From Sinosporangium siamense (GTDB taxonomy: Bacteria > Actinomycetota > Actinomycetes > Streptosporangiales > Streptosporangiaceae): 64,000 bases of DNA. The notes beneath the pieces are model-generated. The model searched no databases. It saw only the letters and a program-made list of their open reading frames with translations, and was not told the origin of the DNA. Below are positions 53,766-62,592 of the stretch, piece by piece. The stretch is from positions 275,221 to 339,220 of the forward strand of contig NZ_BOOW01000030.1 in the NCBI RefSeq assembly GCF_016863435.1. The letters are read 5' to 3'. Both the position numbers and the translations under genes were made by a program. Each line of letters opens with the position of its first letter. Position 1 is the stretch's first letter.

Positions 53766-55802
53766 CTAGCCGCGGGCGGAGCGGAAGCGGCGGGCGACCG
53801 AGAGCACCGTCGCCGAGGCGGCGAACATGGCGCCCATCAGCAGGGCCATCAGGGAAGACGAGTTCATGCCGGTCAGACCGGCGGGCTGCTCGGCGCTCAT
53901 GAGGCCGATGTTGCCGACCGGGGAGGCCGAGGCGACCTGGCCGACGGCGGAGCCGACCGGGGTCGAACGCACGAGGTCGGCGACCGGGCCGGCGGCGGCC
54001 AGCGGGCCACCCGCCGTCACCGGCAGGGTCGAGTTGCCGGGCTTGCCAGGCCTGGCGGGCTTGGCGGGCTTGGCCACGACCTTGCCGCCCTTGCCGCTCT
54101 TGCCGCCCTTACGGTCCTTGTTGACCTGGGCGCGCACCGGCTCGGTGGACATGCCCGGCATGCTGGGGATCGACGGCATGCCGAGGGACTGCGCCGCACC
54201 CTCGGCGCTGGACACCCCCGGCAGCCCGGCGGCCTGCGCCTGCTGGGTCAGGTTGCCGGTGTTCGCCAGTCCGCCCACGACGGGCACCGAGGGAAGCCCC
54301 GGAAGCACACCGCCGGGCCGGTTCTGGCCACGCTTGCCCGGCTGCGCGCTCATCGCGCCGATCGAGCGGTGTCCGTGGCCGACCCGCGCACCTCCGAGGC
54401 AGCCGGCCGCGGCGTCACCCAGCACGGCGACCGCGTTGCCGCAGACGTTGACCGGCGTGGTGACCGGCGCCAGCACCTGGTTGCCGGCGAGCACGCCGGA
54501 CTGCCCCGAAGTACGGTTGCCCCCGGCGCCCGCCCCGGCGTTCCTCGATACCGTGGCCCCGCCCACGCAGCGCGAGGCGGCGGCGCCGAGCACACCCGCC
54601 GAGACACCGCAGACGTTGACGGGCGCGTTGACCGGGGCCACCGCCTGGTTGCCCGCCAGCACGCCGGAGCGGCCCGAGGTCGTGTTGCCGCCCGCTCCCC
54701 TGGCTGTGCCGTTCTTGACCTTCACGACGCCCTCGCACTTGGCGAACGCCCCGCCAAGGATCGCGACCGCGTTGCCGCAGACGTTGACCGGCGCGGTGAC
54801 CGGCGCCAGCACCTGGTTGCCCGAGCCCACCCCGGAGCGGCCCGAGGTCGTGTTGCCCCCGGCTCCGCCGCCCGCCTGACCGGCCACCGAGGCGCCGCCG
54901 ACGCAGCCGGCCGGGCCGTTCCCCACCGAGTTGCCGCACACGTTGACCGGAGCGGTGACGGGGGCGATCACCTGGTTGCCGCTGCCCGCCCCGAACCTGC
55001 CGTCGGTGTCGTTGCCCGAGGAGCCGTGGGTCTGGTGTGTGCGGTGGTAGCCGTGGTGCGGCGGCTTGCGCGTGACCGTGCTGCTGCCCTTGCAGGACGA
55101 GAACGCGCCGCCCAGCAGCGCGGCCGAGTTGCCGCACACGTTGATCGGCGCGGTGACCGGCGCCAGCACCTGGTTGCCGCCGAGCACCGACGACCGGCCC
55201 GACGTCGTGTTGCCGCGGCCACGGCCCGTGGCCCCGCCGCCCTTGACCGACGCGCCGCCCGGGCATCCCGCGACCGCGTCACCGAAGATCGCGATGGCGT
55301 TGCCGCAGGCGTTGACGGGAGCGGTGATCGGGGCGGTGACCTGGTTGCCGCCGCCCACGCTGCTCGTGCCGTCGGTACGGTTGCCCGACGCGGCCCCGCC
55401 CCCCGGCGTGCCCTTCACCGACGCGCCGCCGCGGCAGCTCGCGTTGGAGTTGCCGACCAGCGACAACGCGTTGCCGCAGGCGTTGATCGGGGCGGTGATG
55501 GGCGCGTTGATCTGGTTGCCGCCCAGCACGCTGCTGTTGCCCGAGGTCCGGCCGGGGATGCCGCCGGGCTGCCCGTTCTCGACCGAGGCCCCGCCCTGCG
55601 AGCGGGCCGTCGAGTCGCCGGCCACACCCACGGCGTTGCCGCTGATGTCGACCGGGATGGATATCGGCAGGTTGACCTGGTTGCCGCCGCCGACTGAGCT
55701 GGTGCCGGAGGTGTCGGCGAACGCGACGCCGCCGCCGCTCATGGACATCACGACGACCGCGAGAAGAGCCGCGGGGGCCGATCCTTTAGTCCACGTACGC
55801 AT
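53766..55802 (-). CDS. Multi-repeat chaplin-like surface protein
   Basis: A 678-residue secreted protein: signal peptide ending in GGGVAFADT, then eight chaplin-type repeats of the pattern GNQVxAPVTAPVNVCGNA, spaced 45-65 residues. Each of repeats 2-8 has a second Cys 10-15 residues on, and repeat 1 has none. Repeats are joined by Gly/Ser/Thr-rich linkers. After residue about 460 comes a Gly/Lys/Pro-rich stalk with LPVTAGG, then a C-terminal membrane helix (LMALLMGAMFAASATVLSVA) and a basic tail. Streptomyces chaplins have one or two repeats and form amyloid coats on aerial hyphae. Eight in one anchored chain is unusual. A sortase signal is doubtful because LPVTAG is about 80 residues before the helix. 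Confidence 0.85.
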   Translation of the reverse strand: MRTWTKGSAPAALLAVVVMSMSGGGVAFADTSGTSSVGGGNQVNLPISIPVDISGNAVGVAGDSTARSQGGASVENGQPGGIPGRTSGNSSVLGGNQINAPITAPINACGNALSLVGNSNASCRGGASVKGTPGGGAASGNRTDGTSSVGGGNQVTAPITAPVNACGNAIAIFGDAVAGCPGGASVKGGGATGRGRGNTTSGRSSVLGGNQVLAPVTAPINVCGNSAALLGGAFSSCKGSSTVTRKPPHHGYHRTHQTHGSSGNDTDGRFGAGSGNQVIAPVTAPVNVCGNSVGNGPAGCVGGASVAGQAGGGAGGNTTSGRSGVGSGNQVLAPVTAPVNVCGNAVAILGGAFAKCEGVVKVKNGTARGAGGNTTSGRSGVLAGNQAVAPVNAPVNVCGVSAGVLGAAASRCVGGATVSRNAGAGAGGNRTSGQSGVLAGNQVLAPVTTPVNVCGNAVAVLGDAAAGCLGGARVGHGHRSIGAMSAQPGKRGQNRPGGVLPGLPSVPVVGGLANTGNLTQQAQAAGLPGVSSAEGAAQSLGMPSIPSMPGMSTEPVRAQVNKDRKGGKSGKGGKVVAKPAKPARPGKPGNSTLPVTAGGPLAAAGPVADLVRSTPVGSAVGQVASASPVGNIGLMSAEQPAGLTGMNSSSLMALLMGAMFAASATVLSVARRFRSARG

Positions 55803-56160
55803 AGTTGAAACTCCTTGGTGGATCTTGGGGGTACCTGACGGTTCGCGGTGGAGATCAGGGCATGCGGAAGCCGAGTCCGGCCCGCCGCACAGCGGAGCCC
55901 CGGAAAGTCACACGACGCGAGATGGAGATTGACGATCACCCGTGAGCCGGGCTCGATCGGAAACAGGCGCCTTTACGGCACAGCCGGGGAAGGGCGTCCC
56001 GGTCAGCGGACCACCACGCGCGCGTGAGGAGCCACGCGGGGCTTGCCGGGGCACGCTTGCCTGAGGCTTGGCTGTCTGGGGTTTGGCTGTCTGGATCACG
56101 GTCCTGGAGTGGAACGTGTCCCGCCTGAACAACCGCCGCCCGGACCGGGCAGGAACGGGA
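55803..56160. other. Promoter region of the chaplin-like gene
   Basis: About 360 bases without a gene. Close to 55803 the minus strand has AAGGAG ten bases before the chaplin-like start. At about 56068-56093 a short direct repeat TTGGCTGTCTGG occurs twice, 14 bases apart; its role is unknown. Confidence 0.5.
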
Positions 56161-56727
56161 TCAGTCAGGGGAGAAAGAGGGTTCGTCCGCCGCTGTGCGG
56201 ACCACGGGCGAGCAGGCGCACACCGGTGGGCGGCGCTGTGCCGTGACACGCGGGTCGATGTCCGACCGCGCGAGATCCCCCGGCCCGAAGGGCCCATGCC
56301 CGCCGCCGGCCTGCGGCACGACCCCGTTGAGGCCGACGCCGAACTCGGCGGAGGAGGGTGCGGGGAAACCGGGGCGCGACTGGCCCGTGAGCCCGTCGAC
56401 ATGTCGCCCGGCCATGGCCTCGGCGTTGTCCGGCGCCTCGGCGTTGTCGTCGCTCACCGGCGGGAAACCATCACCAAGTGATCCGGTGAGACGATCCGAC
56501 GTTTGTGTATGGAAAGAGGGGAGACCACCCGCGTCCGCCGCGGCGTGAGCGGCGCCCGACGCGCCGAACACCAGGGCGAGCAACCACCCGGCGACCAGCA
56601 ACCCGCCGACCGCCAGCGCACGCTTGAGCCTGTGAGCACTGAGCTCGGGCATCAGGGCGGTCACGGGCACGCGCCGCGCGCCAAGGGACGGAACCGCCCC
56701 AAGTCGCCACACAGGCATGCGTGCCAC
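56161..56727 (-). CDS. Secreted protein of unknown function beside the chaplin-like gene
   Basis: About 188 residues from GTG 56727, backed by GGGAGG six bases upstream; a start ten codons earlier lacks this. A basic N-terminus and hydrophobic segment (RALAVGGLLVAGWLLALVFG) followed by AAHAAA predict export. The mature part is low in order, rich in Gly/Pro/Asp, with CACSPV near the end. No family is recognised. It lies directly upstream of the chaplin-like gene on the same strand, so a shared role in the spore or hyphal surface is possible. Confidence 0.6.
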   Translation of the reverse strand: MARMPVWRLGAVPSLGARRVPVTALMPELSAHRLKRALAVGGLLVAGWLLALVFGASGAAHAAADAGGLPSFHTQTSDRLTGSLGDGFPPVSDDNAEAPDNAEAMAGRHVDGLTGQSRPGFPAPSSAEFGVGLNGVVPQAGGGHGPFGPGDLARSDIDPRVTAQRRPPVCACSPVVRTAADEPSFSPD

Positions 56728-56848
56728 GTGAACCTCCCGAACGGAGATCGGCCCCACCGCAGCGGGCCCGGCCTCACGACCTCACCTCTCAACGGAAAGT
56801 GACAGTATCACTACGGCAGGTGATCGTCATGGCAAATCCGCAAAGGAT

Positions 56849-58156
56849 TCAGCACTGATCCAGGAACCGGTCAAGCACCCTGACCCCGAACTTCAGCGAA
56901 TCCACCGGCACCCGCTCGTCCACCCCGTGGAACATGCCCGAGAAGTCCAGATCGGCCGGCAACTTCAGCGGCGCGAACCCGAACCCGCGGATCCCCAGCC
57001 GGCTGAACGCCTTCAGATCCGTGCCCCCCGACAGGGTGTACGGCACAGCCCGCCCACCCGGGTCCTCGGCCTCAAGCGACGCCGCCATGGCCCGCACCAG
57101 CGGCCCCTCGAACGACGTCTCCACCGCGATGTCGTGGTAGACGAACTCCCTGGCCACGTTGGGCCCGAGCAACTCGTCGACCGTCGCGAAGAATTCCTCC
57201 TCGTAACCCGGCAAGAACCGCCCGTCCACATGCGCCGTGGCCGTCTGCGGGATCACGTTGGCCTTGTAGCCCGCCGACAACATCGTCGGGTTGACCGTGT
57301 TGCGGAGCACCGCCCCGATCATCCGCGCCAGCGGCCCGAGCTTGGCCACCGTCGCCTCGGCGTCCTCCGGGTCGAACTCCACGCTAAGAGCCGCCGACGC
57401 CTCCTCCAGGAACGCCCTGACCGTGGGCGTCAGCCGTACCGGCCACTCGTGGCGCCCGAGCCGCCCCACCGCCTCGGCGAGCTCCGTGACGGCGTTGTCG
57501 TCGTTCAACATCGAGCCGTGGCCCGCCCGCCCCTTGGCGGTGAGCTTCATCCAGGCGATGCCCTTCTCGGCCGCCTCGATCAGATAGAGCCGCCGCGCCT
57601 CGTCGATCGAGACACTGAACCCCCCGACCTCCCCGATCGCCTCCGTGCAGCCCTCAAACAGCCCCGCGTATTCCTCGGTCAGCCAGTGCGCACCATAAGT
57701 GCCCCCGGCCTCCTCGTCCGCCGTGAACGCGAGCACGACGTCACGCGCCGGTCTCCGCCCCTCACTGAGGCGCTGCCGGACGACCGCGAGGATCATCGCG
57801 TCCATGTCCTTCATGTCGACCGCGCCGCGACCCCACACACACCCCTCGGCGACCTCACCCGAGAGCGGATGATGCCGCCAGTCCCCCGCGTTGAACGGCA
57901 CCACATCCAGATGCCCGTGCACCAGCAGCGCGTCCCGCCCCGGATCCGTCCCCTCGATCCGCGCGACCACATTGGCCCGGCGGGAGTCCCTCTCGAGAAT
58001 CCGCGGCGACAACCCCACCTCGGCCAGCTTCTCCGCGACGTATTCCGCCGCCGCCCGCTCCCCCGGCCCGGCGTTGTCGCCCGCGTTCGTCGAATCGATC
58101 CGGATCAGGTCGCTGCACAGCTCAACGACCTCGTCCTCACCCTTGAGTACGCCCAT
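56849..58156 (-). CDS. M20-family metallopeptidase
   Basis: A 435-residue protein from ATG 58156 (MGVLKGEDEVVEL), with GGGAG eight bases upstream. The M20/M25/M40 pattern is complete. It has VHGHLDVVPFN with metal His and Asp, WGRGAVDMKDMDA, FTADEEAGGTYG with catalytic Glu, and C-terminal LSGGTDLKAFSRLG with the last metal ligand. A dimerisation domain lies in the middle. It cleaves a small peptide or acyl-amino acid; the exact substrate is not predictable. It is the last chromosomal gene before the tRNA-Leu island. Confidence 0.92.
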   Translation of the reverse strand: MGVLKGEDEVVELCSDLIRIDSTNAGDNAGPGERAAAEYVAEKLAEVGLSPRILERDSRRANVVARIEGTDPGRDALLVHGHLDVVPFNAGDWRHHPLSGEVAEGCVWGRGAVDMKDMDAMILAVVRQRLSEGRRPARDVVLAFTADEEAGGTYGAHWLTEEYAGLFEGCTEAIGEVGGFSVSIDEARRLYLIEAAEKGIAWMKLTAKGRAGHGSMLNDDNAVTELAEAVGRLGRHEWPVRLTPTVRAFLEEASAALSVEFDPEDAEATVAKLGPLARMIGAVLRNTVNPTMLSAGYKANVIPQTATAHVDGRFLPGYEEEFFATVDELLGPNVAREFVYHDIAVETSFEGPLVRAMAASLEAEDPGGRAVPYTLSGGTDLKAFSRLGIRGFGFAPLKLPADLDFSGMFHGVDERVPVDSLKFGVRVLDRFLDQC

Positions 58157-58378
58157 CCCCGGCTCCCTACCTCGTACGGCATGCGCCCCCATCCTCCCGC
58201 CGCCCCCCACCTCCGCGACACCTCCCCCACCCAAATCCCCTGCCGTCTTCCCCCACTGTCCCCACCCGTCCCACCACCCTCCCGGTGCCCACGGTGAATT
58301 CAGGTATGAAGCACCCCTCAGAGTTTGCTAACCTGGTTCCGCCGACGAGGGAAGACGTTCCAACGTGCAGGCACCAAA

Positions 58379-58467
58379 GTCCGGGTGGCGGAATAGGCAG
58401 ACGCGCTAGCTTGAGGTGCTAGTGCCCTTTGCGGGGCATGGGGGTTCAAGTCCCCCCTCGGACACCA
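58379..58467 (+). tRNA. tRNA-Leu (anticodon GAG)
   Basis: Acceptor GTCCGGG pairs with CTCGGAC. The anticodon stem CTAGC/GCTAG encloses TTGAGGT with anticodon GAG. A long variable arm (TGCCCTTTGCGGGGCA) and the T-arm GGGGG TTCAAGT CCCCC follow. The gene ends with discriminator A and an encoded CCA. Its 3' end is the likely insertion point for the integrase remnant that follows. Confidence 0.96.
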
Positions 58468-58471
58468 GTAC

Positions 58472-58506
58472 AGCCCCGATTCAGTGCAGGTCACAGGGTC
58501 GGGGCT
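58472..58506 (+). terminator. Terminator after tRNA-Leu
   Basis: AGCCCCGA and TCGGGGCT form an 8-bp perfect stem followed by TCTT, four bases after the tRNA CCA end. Confidence 0.65.
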
Positions 58507-58574
58507 TCTTCATGTCTGGCCCCAAATCGGCCCCGTGATACTTCCCTGATACTTCCGGCCCGATGATCGTGGTT

Positions 58575-59300
58575 TTACGCCTCGGCGACGAGCGCCGCGA
58601 ACTGATCCGCCGCCGCCCGCTGGTTGCCCGGCATCACGTGCGCGTAGACCGTGAGCGTCACCGTGGGCGAGGCGTGGCCAAGCCGCTCGGACACGACCTT
58701 GACCGGCACGCCGCCCGCCAGGAGCAGCGTGGCGTGCGTGTGCCGCAGGTCGTGCAACCGGATCTCCGGCGGCGGCTCGACCCCCGCCTTCTCCAGAGCC
58801 CGCCGGCACCGGTCGAGGTGCTGCTTGAAGGTACGCGAGAACCGCTCCGGGTGTAGCCACTCCCCCTCTGGGGTGCCGAACACGAGGGCATCGTCGCGAG
58901 CAAGCGCCAGGGCCAGGCTTCCGCGCTCCCGCTTCAGCGCCTTCAGCACGGCCGTGGTGGCGCCGTCGAGGTCGACCACACGCGGCTTGGCCGTCTTCGT
59001 GTTGCCCTCCTTCAGGTGCGTACCCTGCCCCTTCACGCGCACCACCCCGACCGACCGGCGGATGCTGGCCGTGCCCGCGTCCAAATCGAGGTCTCGCCAG
59101 CGCAGCGCCAGCAGCTCGCCGCGGCGCATCCCCGTCATCGCCAGCACGTACCACGCCGCATAGTGGCCGCTATGGTCGCGCGCCCAGCCGAGGAACGCGC
59201 GGAGCTGGCCGGCCGTCCACGGGTGCATCTCCGGAGGCTTGGCTTCCTTCGCCGTGGGTGGTTTCGTCTTGTCCGCCGGGTTCTTGCCGAGTAAGGGCGT
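58575..59300 (-). pseudogene. int: Tyrosine-recombinase integrase, N-terminus lost
   Basis: The catalytic domain is whole: Arg in LAMTGMRRGELLAL, Lys in the HLKEGNTKTAKPR hairpin, LHDLRHTHATLLL, ERLGHASPTVT and Tyr in VYAHVMPG. Normal relatives carry another 150-200 N-terminal residues for arm-site and core binding. Here conserved sequence stops at about GKNPADKTKPPTAKE (near 59290), and upstream codons only translate CRISPR repeats. The gene faces the tRNA-Leu 108 bases away, as expected for an integrase of a tRNA-Leu island. It probably cannot recombine. Confidence 0.75.
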
Positions 59301-59322
59301 CAACGGCGAGCATCTCCGCGAT

Positions 59323-59482
59323 GTTGCGACCCCTCGGAGGGACGATGAGGACTGCAAGCTCAGCGGGACAGTCGGGTTTCGTCCATGTTGGGACCCCTCG
59401 GAGGGGCGATGAGGACCATGCAACCTCGGTCTTGACCTCGTTGTGGCCGGTGTGTTGGGACCCCTCGGAGGGCGATGAGGAC
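59323..59482 (-). CRISPR. Orphan CRISPR fragment, three repeats
   Basis: Three repeats of 29-30 bases lie at 59323-59352, 59387-59416 and 59454-59482, each beginning GTTG(C/G)GACCCCTCGGAGG and ending CGATGAGGAC. They are separated by unrelated spacers of 34 and 37 bases. Inside each, CCCCT and AGGGG can form a hairpin. The orientation is opposite to the fragment at 59554. Strand is assigned only by analogy with that repeat. No cas gene is in the window. Confidence 0.75.
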
Positions 59483-59553
59483 CCGGGCGGCCGAGGCAGT
59501 TGGCGACGCTGTCCCAACCCGACCAGGGCGGCCGCCCCGACGCCACCGTGATC

Positions 59554-59647
59554 GTCTTCATCGCCCTACGAGGGGTTACGACTTGAGGCCCTTGCGGGTC
59601 ACATCATGCGTTGCCCCGTCTTCATCGCCCCTACGAGGGGTTACGAC
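59554..59647 (+). CRISPR. Orphan CRISPR fragment, two repeats, inverted
   Basis: Two repeats, 59554-59582 (29 bases, one base short) and 59618-59647 (30 bases), read GTCTTCATCGCCC then TACGAGGGGTTACGAC. They enclose a 35-base spacer. Reverse-complemented, the repeats at 59323-59482 differ from these at only about six positions, so the two fragments belong to one repeat family but face each other. The 71 bases between them are about two spacer lengths. Confidence 0.7.
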
Positions 59648-59680
59648 TCGGCAAGTTAGGTCAATTCGGCATCGGCAGCC

Positions 59681-60670
59681 TTAGAGGGCGTCCGAAAAGC
59701 GAAGTTCACGATTAATTGCCGGTTATGCGTCTCGCCAGGTTGGAGTGGTTTCGTCGGTGATGCGCCGGGCAACGTTGTCGATCGACGTGATGCGAATCAT
59801 GGCGGCAGCGTGGTTGGGCCGGGTTTCGTAGTCGCGGGCGAGCCGGCGGTGAAGCATCATCCAGCCCAGGGTGCGCTTAACAACCCAGTGCCTTTTCACA
59901 ACATGGAAGCCGGGCCGGTCGGAGCGGCGCGGGACGACCTCGACATCGATGCCCAGGGCTGCGCCGTGCTCGACGGCGGCGTTCTTGAACCCGCTGTCCA
60001 CCCACGCCTTGCTGATCGTCGGAAAGGTGGTGTGCGCCTGACTGAGCAGCGTCCCGCCGACGGCGTTGTCCGGCAGCTCGGCCGCGGCGACGGTGACCGC
60101 CAAGGGTAAGCCCAGAGTATCGGTGAGGATGCCGCGCTTACGTCCGGCGATCTTCTTTGCGGCGTCGAGCCCTGGGTATCGAGCGGGACGTTTGCGGAGG
60201 TCTTGACGCTCTGGCTGTCGATGACGCACGCGCTCGGCTCGGCCCTGCGGCGCTCGCGGGTGCGGGCGATACCGGTCAGTTCCATGCCGAGTTGCTCGAA
60301 GACGCCTCCCTTGGTCCAGGCGGAGAAGTAGTAGTAGACGGTGGTGCGAGGCGGGAAGTCGTGCGGGCGGTACTTCCAGGCGATGCCGCTGCGGTTGACG
60401 TACAGGATCGCGTCGAAGATGTCGCGAAGTCTCGTGGGGGATCGGGGACGTTCACGCCGGCTTGGGAGCGGGCTTGAAGGCGGGCGTCGCACCAGGCGGA
60501 CAAGGTCGGCTCGATCAGTGCCCAGCGGGCGTCGGAGAGGTCGGACGGATAGGGGCGGCGGGGGGTCACGGCACTGTGGTAGCAGACTCTGGAGCCGCAG
60601 ACTGATCGTTGGGGACTTGGGCGTTTCCGTCCCATCATGAGATCAGACGGAAAGCGGGTCATCCGTCGGA
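59681..60670 (-). mobile_element. IS5-family element A, right end truncated
   Basis: The left terminal sequence TTAGAGGGCGTCCGAAAAG matches TTAGAGGGCATCCAA at 62593, which starts element D. The region upstream of the transposase start (60570-60670) is closely similar to 62700-62806 plus 63945-63954 in that fourth copy. Similarity ends near 60670, where element B begins. Confidence 0.65.
59723..60569 (-). pseudogene. IS5-family transposase, two frameshifts
   Basis: From GTG 60569 the protein reads RRPYPSDLSDARWALIEPTL. It then continues in a second frame (RDIFDAILYVNRSGIAWKYRPHDFPP ... ACVIDSQSVKTSANVP) and a third (YPGLDAAKKIAGRKRGILTD ... KRTLGWMMLHRRLARDYE) to the stop at 59723. Frame changes lie near 60440 and 60185. 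DDE motifs VIDSQ and the final RRLARDYE region are recognisable. It is inactive. Confidence 0.75.
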
Positions 60671-61472
60671 CGAAGCGTTCGAGCCGCTGCTACCACCGCC
60701 CCGCCCCGGCGGGCGACCGGAGAAGCACCCCCGCCGGGACGTCGTCGACGCGATCTTGTACCTCGTGCGCACCGGATGCGCCCGGCGGCAGCCGCCCTTC
60801 GACTTCCCGCCCTGGCAGACGGTGTACCGGTCCTTCGCACGCTGGGAGGATGCCAAGGTCACCCAGAAGATCCTCGCGACCTTGCGCCGAAGAGTCCGCA
60901 AAGCGCAAAGCGCGCCGAGGAGCCATCGGCCGGCGTCATCGACTCCCAGAGCGTCAAAGGCGCCGATACCGTCCCGCGTCCCACACGGGGCTACGACGCG
61001 AACAAGAAGATCAATGGACGGAAGCGGTTCATCGTCACCGACACCCTCGGCCTCCTGCTGGCGGCGTGTGCGATGGCGGCCTCGGTGCAGGACCGCGACG
61101 GTGCCAAGACCACGCGGCTGAGCCTGTACCTGATGACACCGGTGCGGTTCGTGTTCGCCGACGCGGGGTTCGCGGGTGCCCTGGTCGGGTGGACCCGGCG
61201 GATTCTGTCCAGCACGCTGCACATCGTGCGCAAAGCACCTGGCCGGAGCGGGTTCGCGGTCATCGCGCGCCGTTGGGTGGCCGAGCGTACTCTGGTGTGG
61301 CTGACCGCGCACCGCCGCCTGGCCCGTGGCTACGAGCGCACCCCCGCGACCGCTGAGGCGATGATCCTCTGGGCTGCGATCAGCGGCATGGCCCGCCGCC
61401 TCACTCGCGGACACGCTGAGTCGACAGCAGGCGTGGAGCTTCGATTTGATCTAACCCTTCTCAAACACTCAC
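60667..61472 (+). mobile_element. IS5-family element B, left end truncated
   Basis: It runs from the junction with element A near 60670 to the terminal repeat ending ...CTCAAACACTCAC at 61472. Its right terminus abuts the left terminus of element C exactly, which creates a perfect 24-bp palindrome at 61461-61484. Confidence 0.6.
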
Positions 61473-61498
61473 GTGAGTGTTTGATCCTTATTTATTGA
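60667..61498 (+). pseudogene. IS5-family transposase, frameshifted
   Basis: The N-terminus lacks a normal start and begins at HPSDEAFEPLLPPPRPGGRP, continuing DVVDAILYLVRTGC and FDFPPWQTVYRSFARWED. Near 60900 the frame changes to EEPSAGVIDSQSVKGA, then GYDANKKINGRKRFIVTDTL and WVAERTLVWLTAHRRLARGYE. It reads through the element's right end to a stop at 61498 inside element C. It is related to but distinct from the transposase of element A. Confidence 0.75.
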
Positions 61499-62592
61499 GC
61501 TATCGCCTGGCTCGCCTGTCCGACCACGCTCGCCCGTATACGTGATTTCGACCGATATCCGCGCAGCTGCGTCCGGCGAGCCGGTCAGTCCGTGCCCGTC
61601 TCGCGCTGAAGAATCCTGTCTCATCCCATGACCTGGGGATCTGTCCTTACCCGAGGGTGAGAACCCCCTCCACAGGGCTGGGCGGCCGACCCGGACGTGC
61701 GATACGCCCGGGACATGGCCGAGCGGCGCCCCTACCCCAGCGACCTGTCCGACGCCCGATGGGAGCTCATCGAACCCGTCCTCAGCGCCTGGCGCGCCGA
61801 ACGCCGGAGGAAGGGCCTGGACATCGGCCGCCCATGCGAGCACGACCTGCGCGACGTGATGAACGCCGTCCTGTACGTCGACCGCACCGGCATCCCCTGG
61901 CGCTACCTGCCGCACGAGTACCCGCCCTGGCAGACCGTCTACGGCTACTTCGCCCACTGGCAGAAAGACGGCGTCCTCGCCCAGCTCAACGGCCTGCTGC
62001 GACGCCTGGCGCGCATCGCGGCGGGCCGCACGCCCGACCCCGGCGCCTGCGTCGTCGACGCCCAGAGGGTCTAGACCTCGGCCAACGCCCCCGCCGCCAC
62101 CCAGGGCTACGACGCGGGCAAGAAGATCGCCGGACGCAAGCGCAGCATCGTCACCGATACCCTCGGTCTACTGGTCGCAGTCCTGGTCACCGCGGCCGGC
62201 GTCTCCGACGGCGCCGCCGGCCTGCCCTTGCTCACCCAGGTCGCCGCCACGCATCCGACCGTCACCAAGGCCTGGGCCGGCAGTGCCTACCGCACCAAGG
62301 TCATCGAAGGGGCCGCCAAGCTCGGCATCGATGGCGAGGCCGTCCGCCGAGACCCCGCCACCAGGGGATTCACCGCCCTGCCGCGACGCTGGGTCGTAGA
62401 ACGCACCCTCGGATGGCTGATGTTCCACCGCCGCCTGGCCCGCGACTACGACGCGCTTCCCGCGCGCTCCGAGGCCATGATCCATTTAGCAATGATCGAT
62501 CTCATGAGCAGGCGTCTCACCGGTGAGAACACCACGACCTGGCGCGGCGCCTGAACCTGGACCAGATGCACTTCCCAGGATCAAACACCCAC
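61473..62592 (+). mobile_element. IS5-family element C, complete ends
   Basis: Terminal inverted repeats GTGAGTGTTTGATCCT (61473-61488) and AGGATCAAACACCCAC (62577-62592) match at 15 of 16 positions. The length is about 1120 bp. It is flanked on the left directly by element B and on the right by element D. Confidence 0.75.
61715..62554 (+). pseudogene. IS5-family transposase with a single in-frame TAG
   Basis: From ATG 61715 the protein reads MAERRPYPSDLSDARWELIE, YVDRTGIPWRYLPHEYPPWQ, CVVDAQRV, then TAG at 62072-62074. It continues in the same frame with TSANAPAATQGYDAGKKIAG, IVTDTLGLLVAV and WVVERTLGWLMFHRRLARDY to 62554. Relatives have Lys at the stop position (VKTSAN), so one AAG-to-TAG change broke it. 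All other motifs are intact. Confidence 0.85.

Noticed and set aside
54000..54060. LPVTAG as a sortase anchor of the chaplin-like protein
   Set aside because: It is about 80 residues before the membrane helix instead of directly before it, and the canonical Gly position is Ala.
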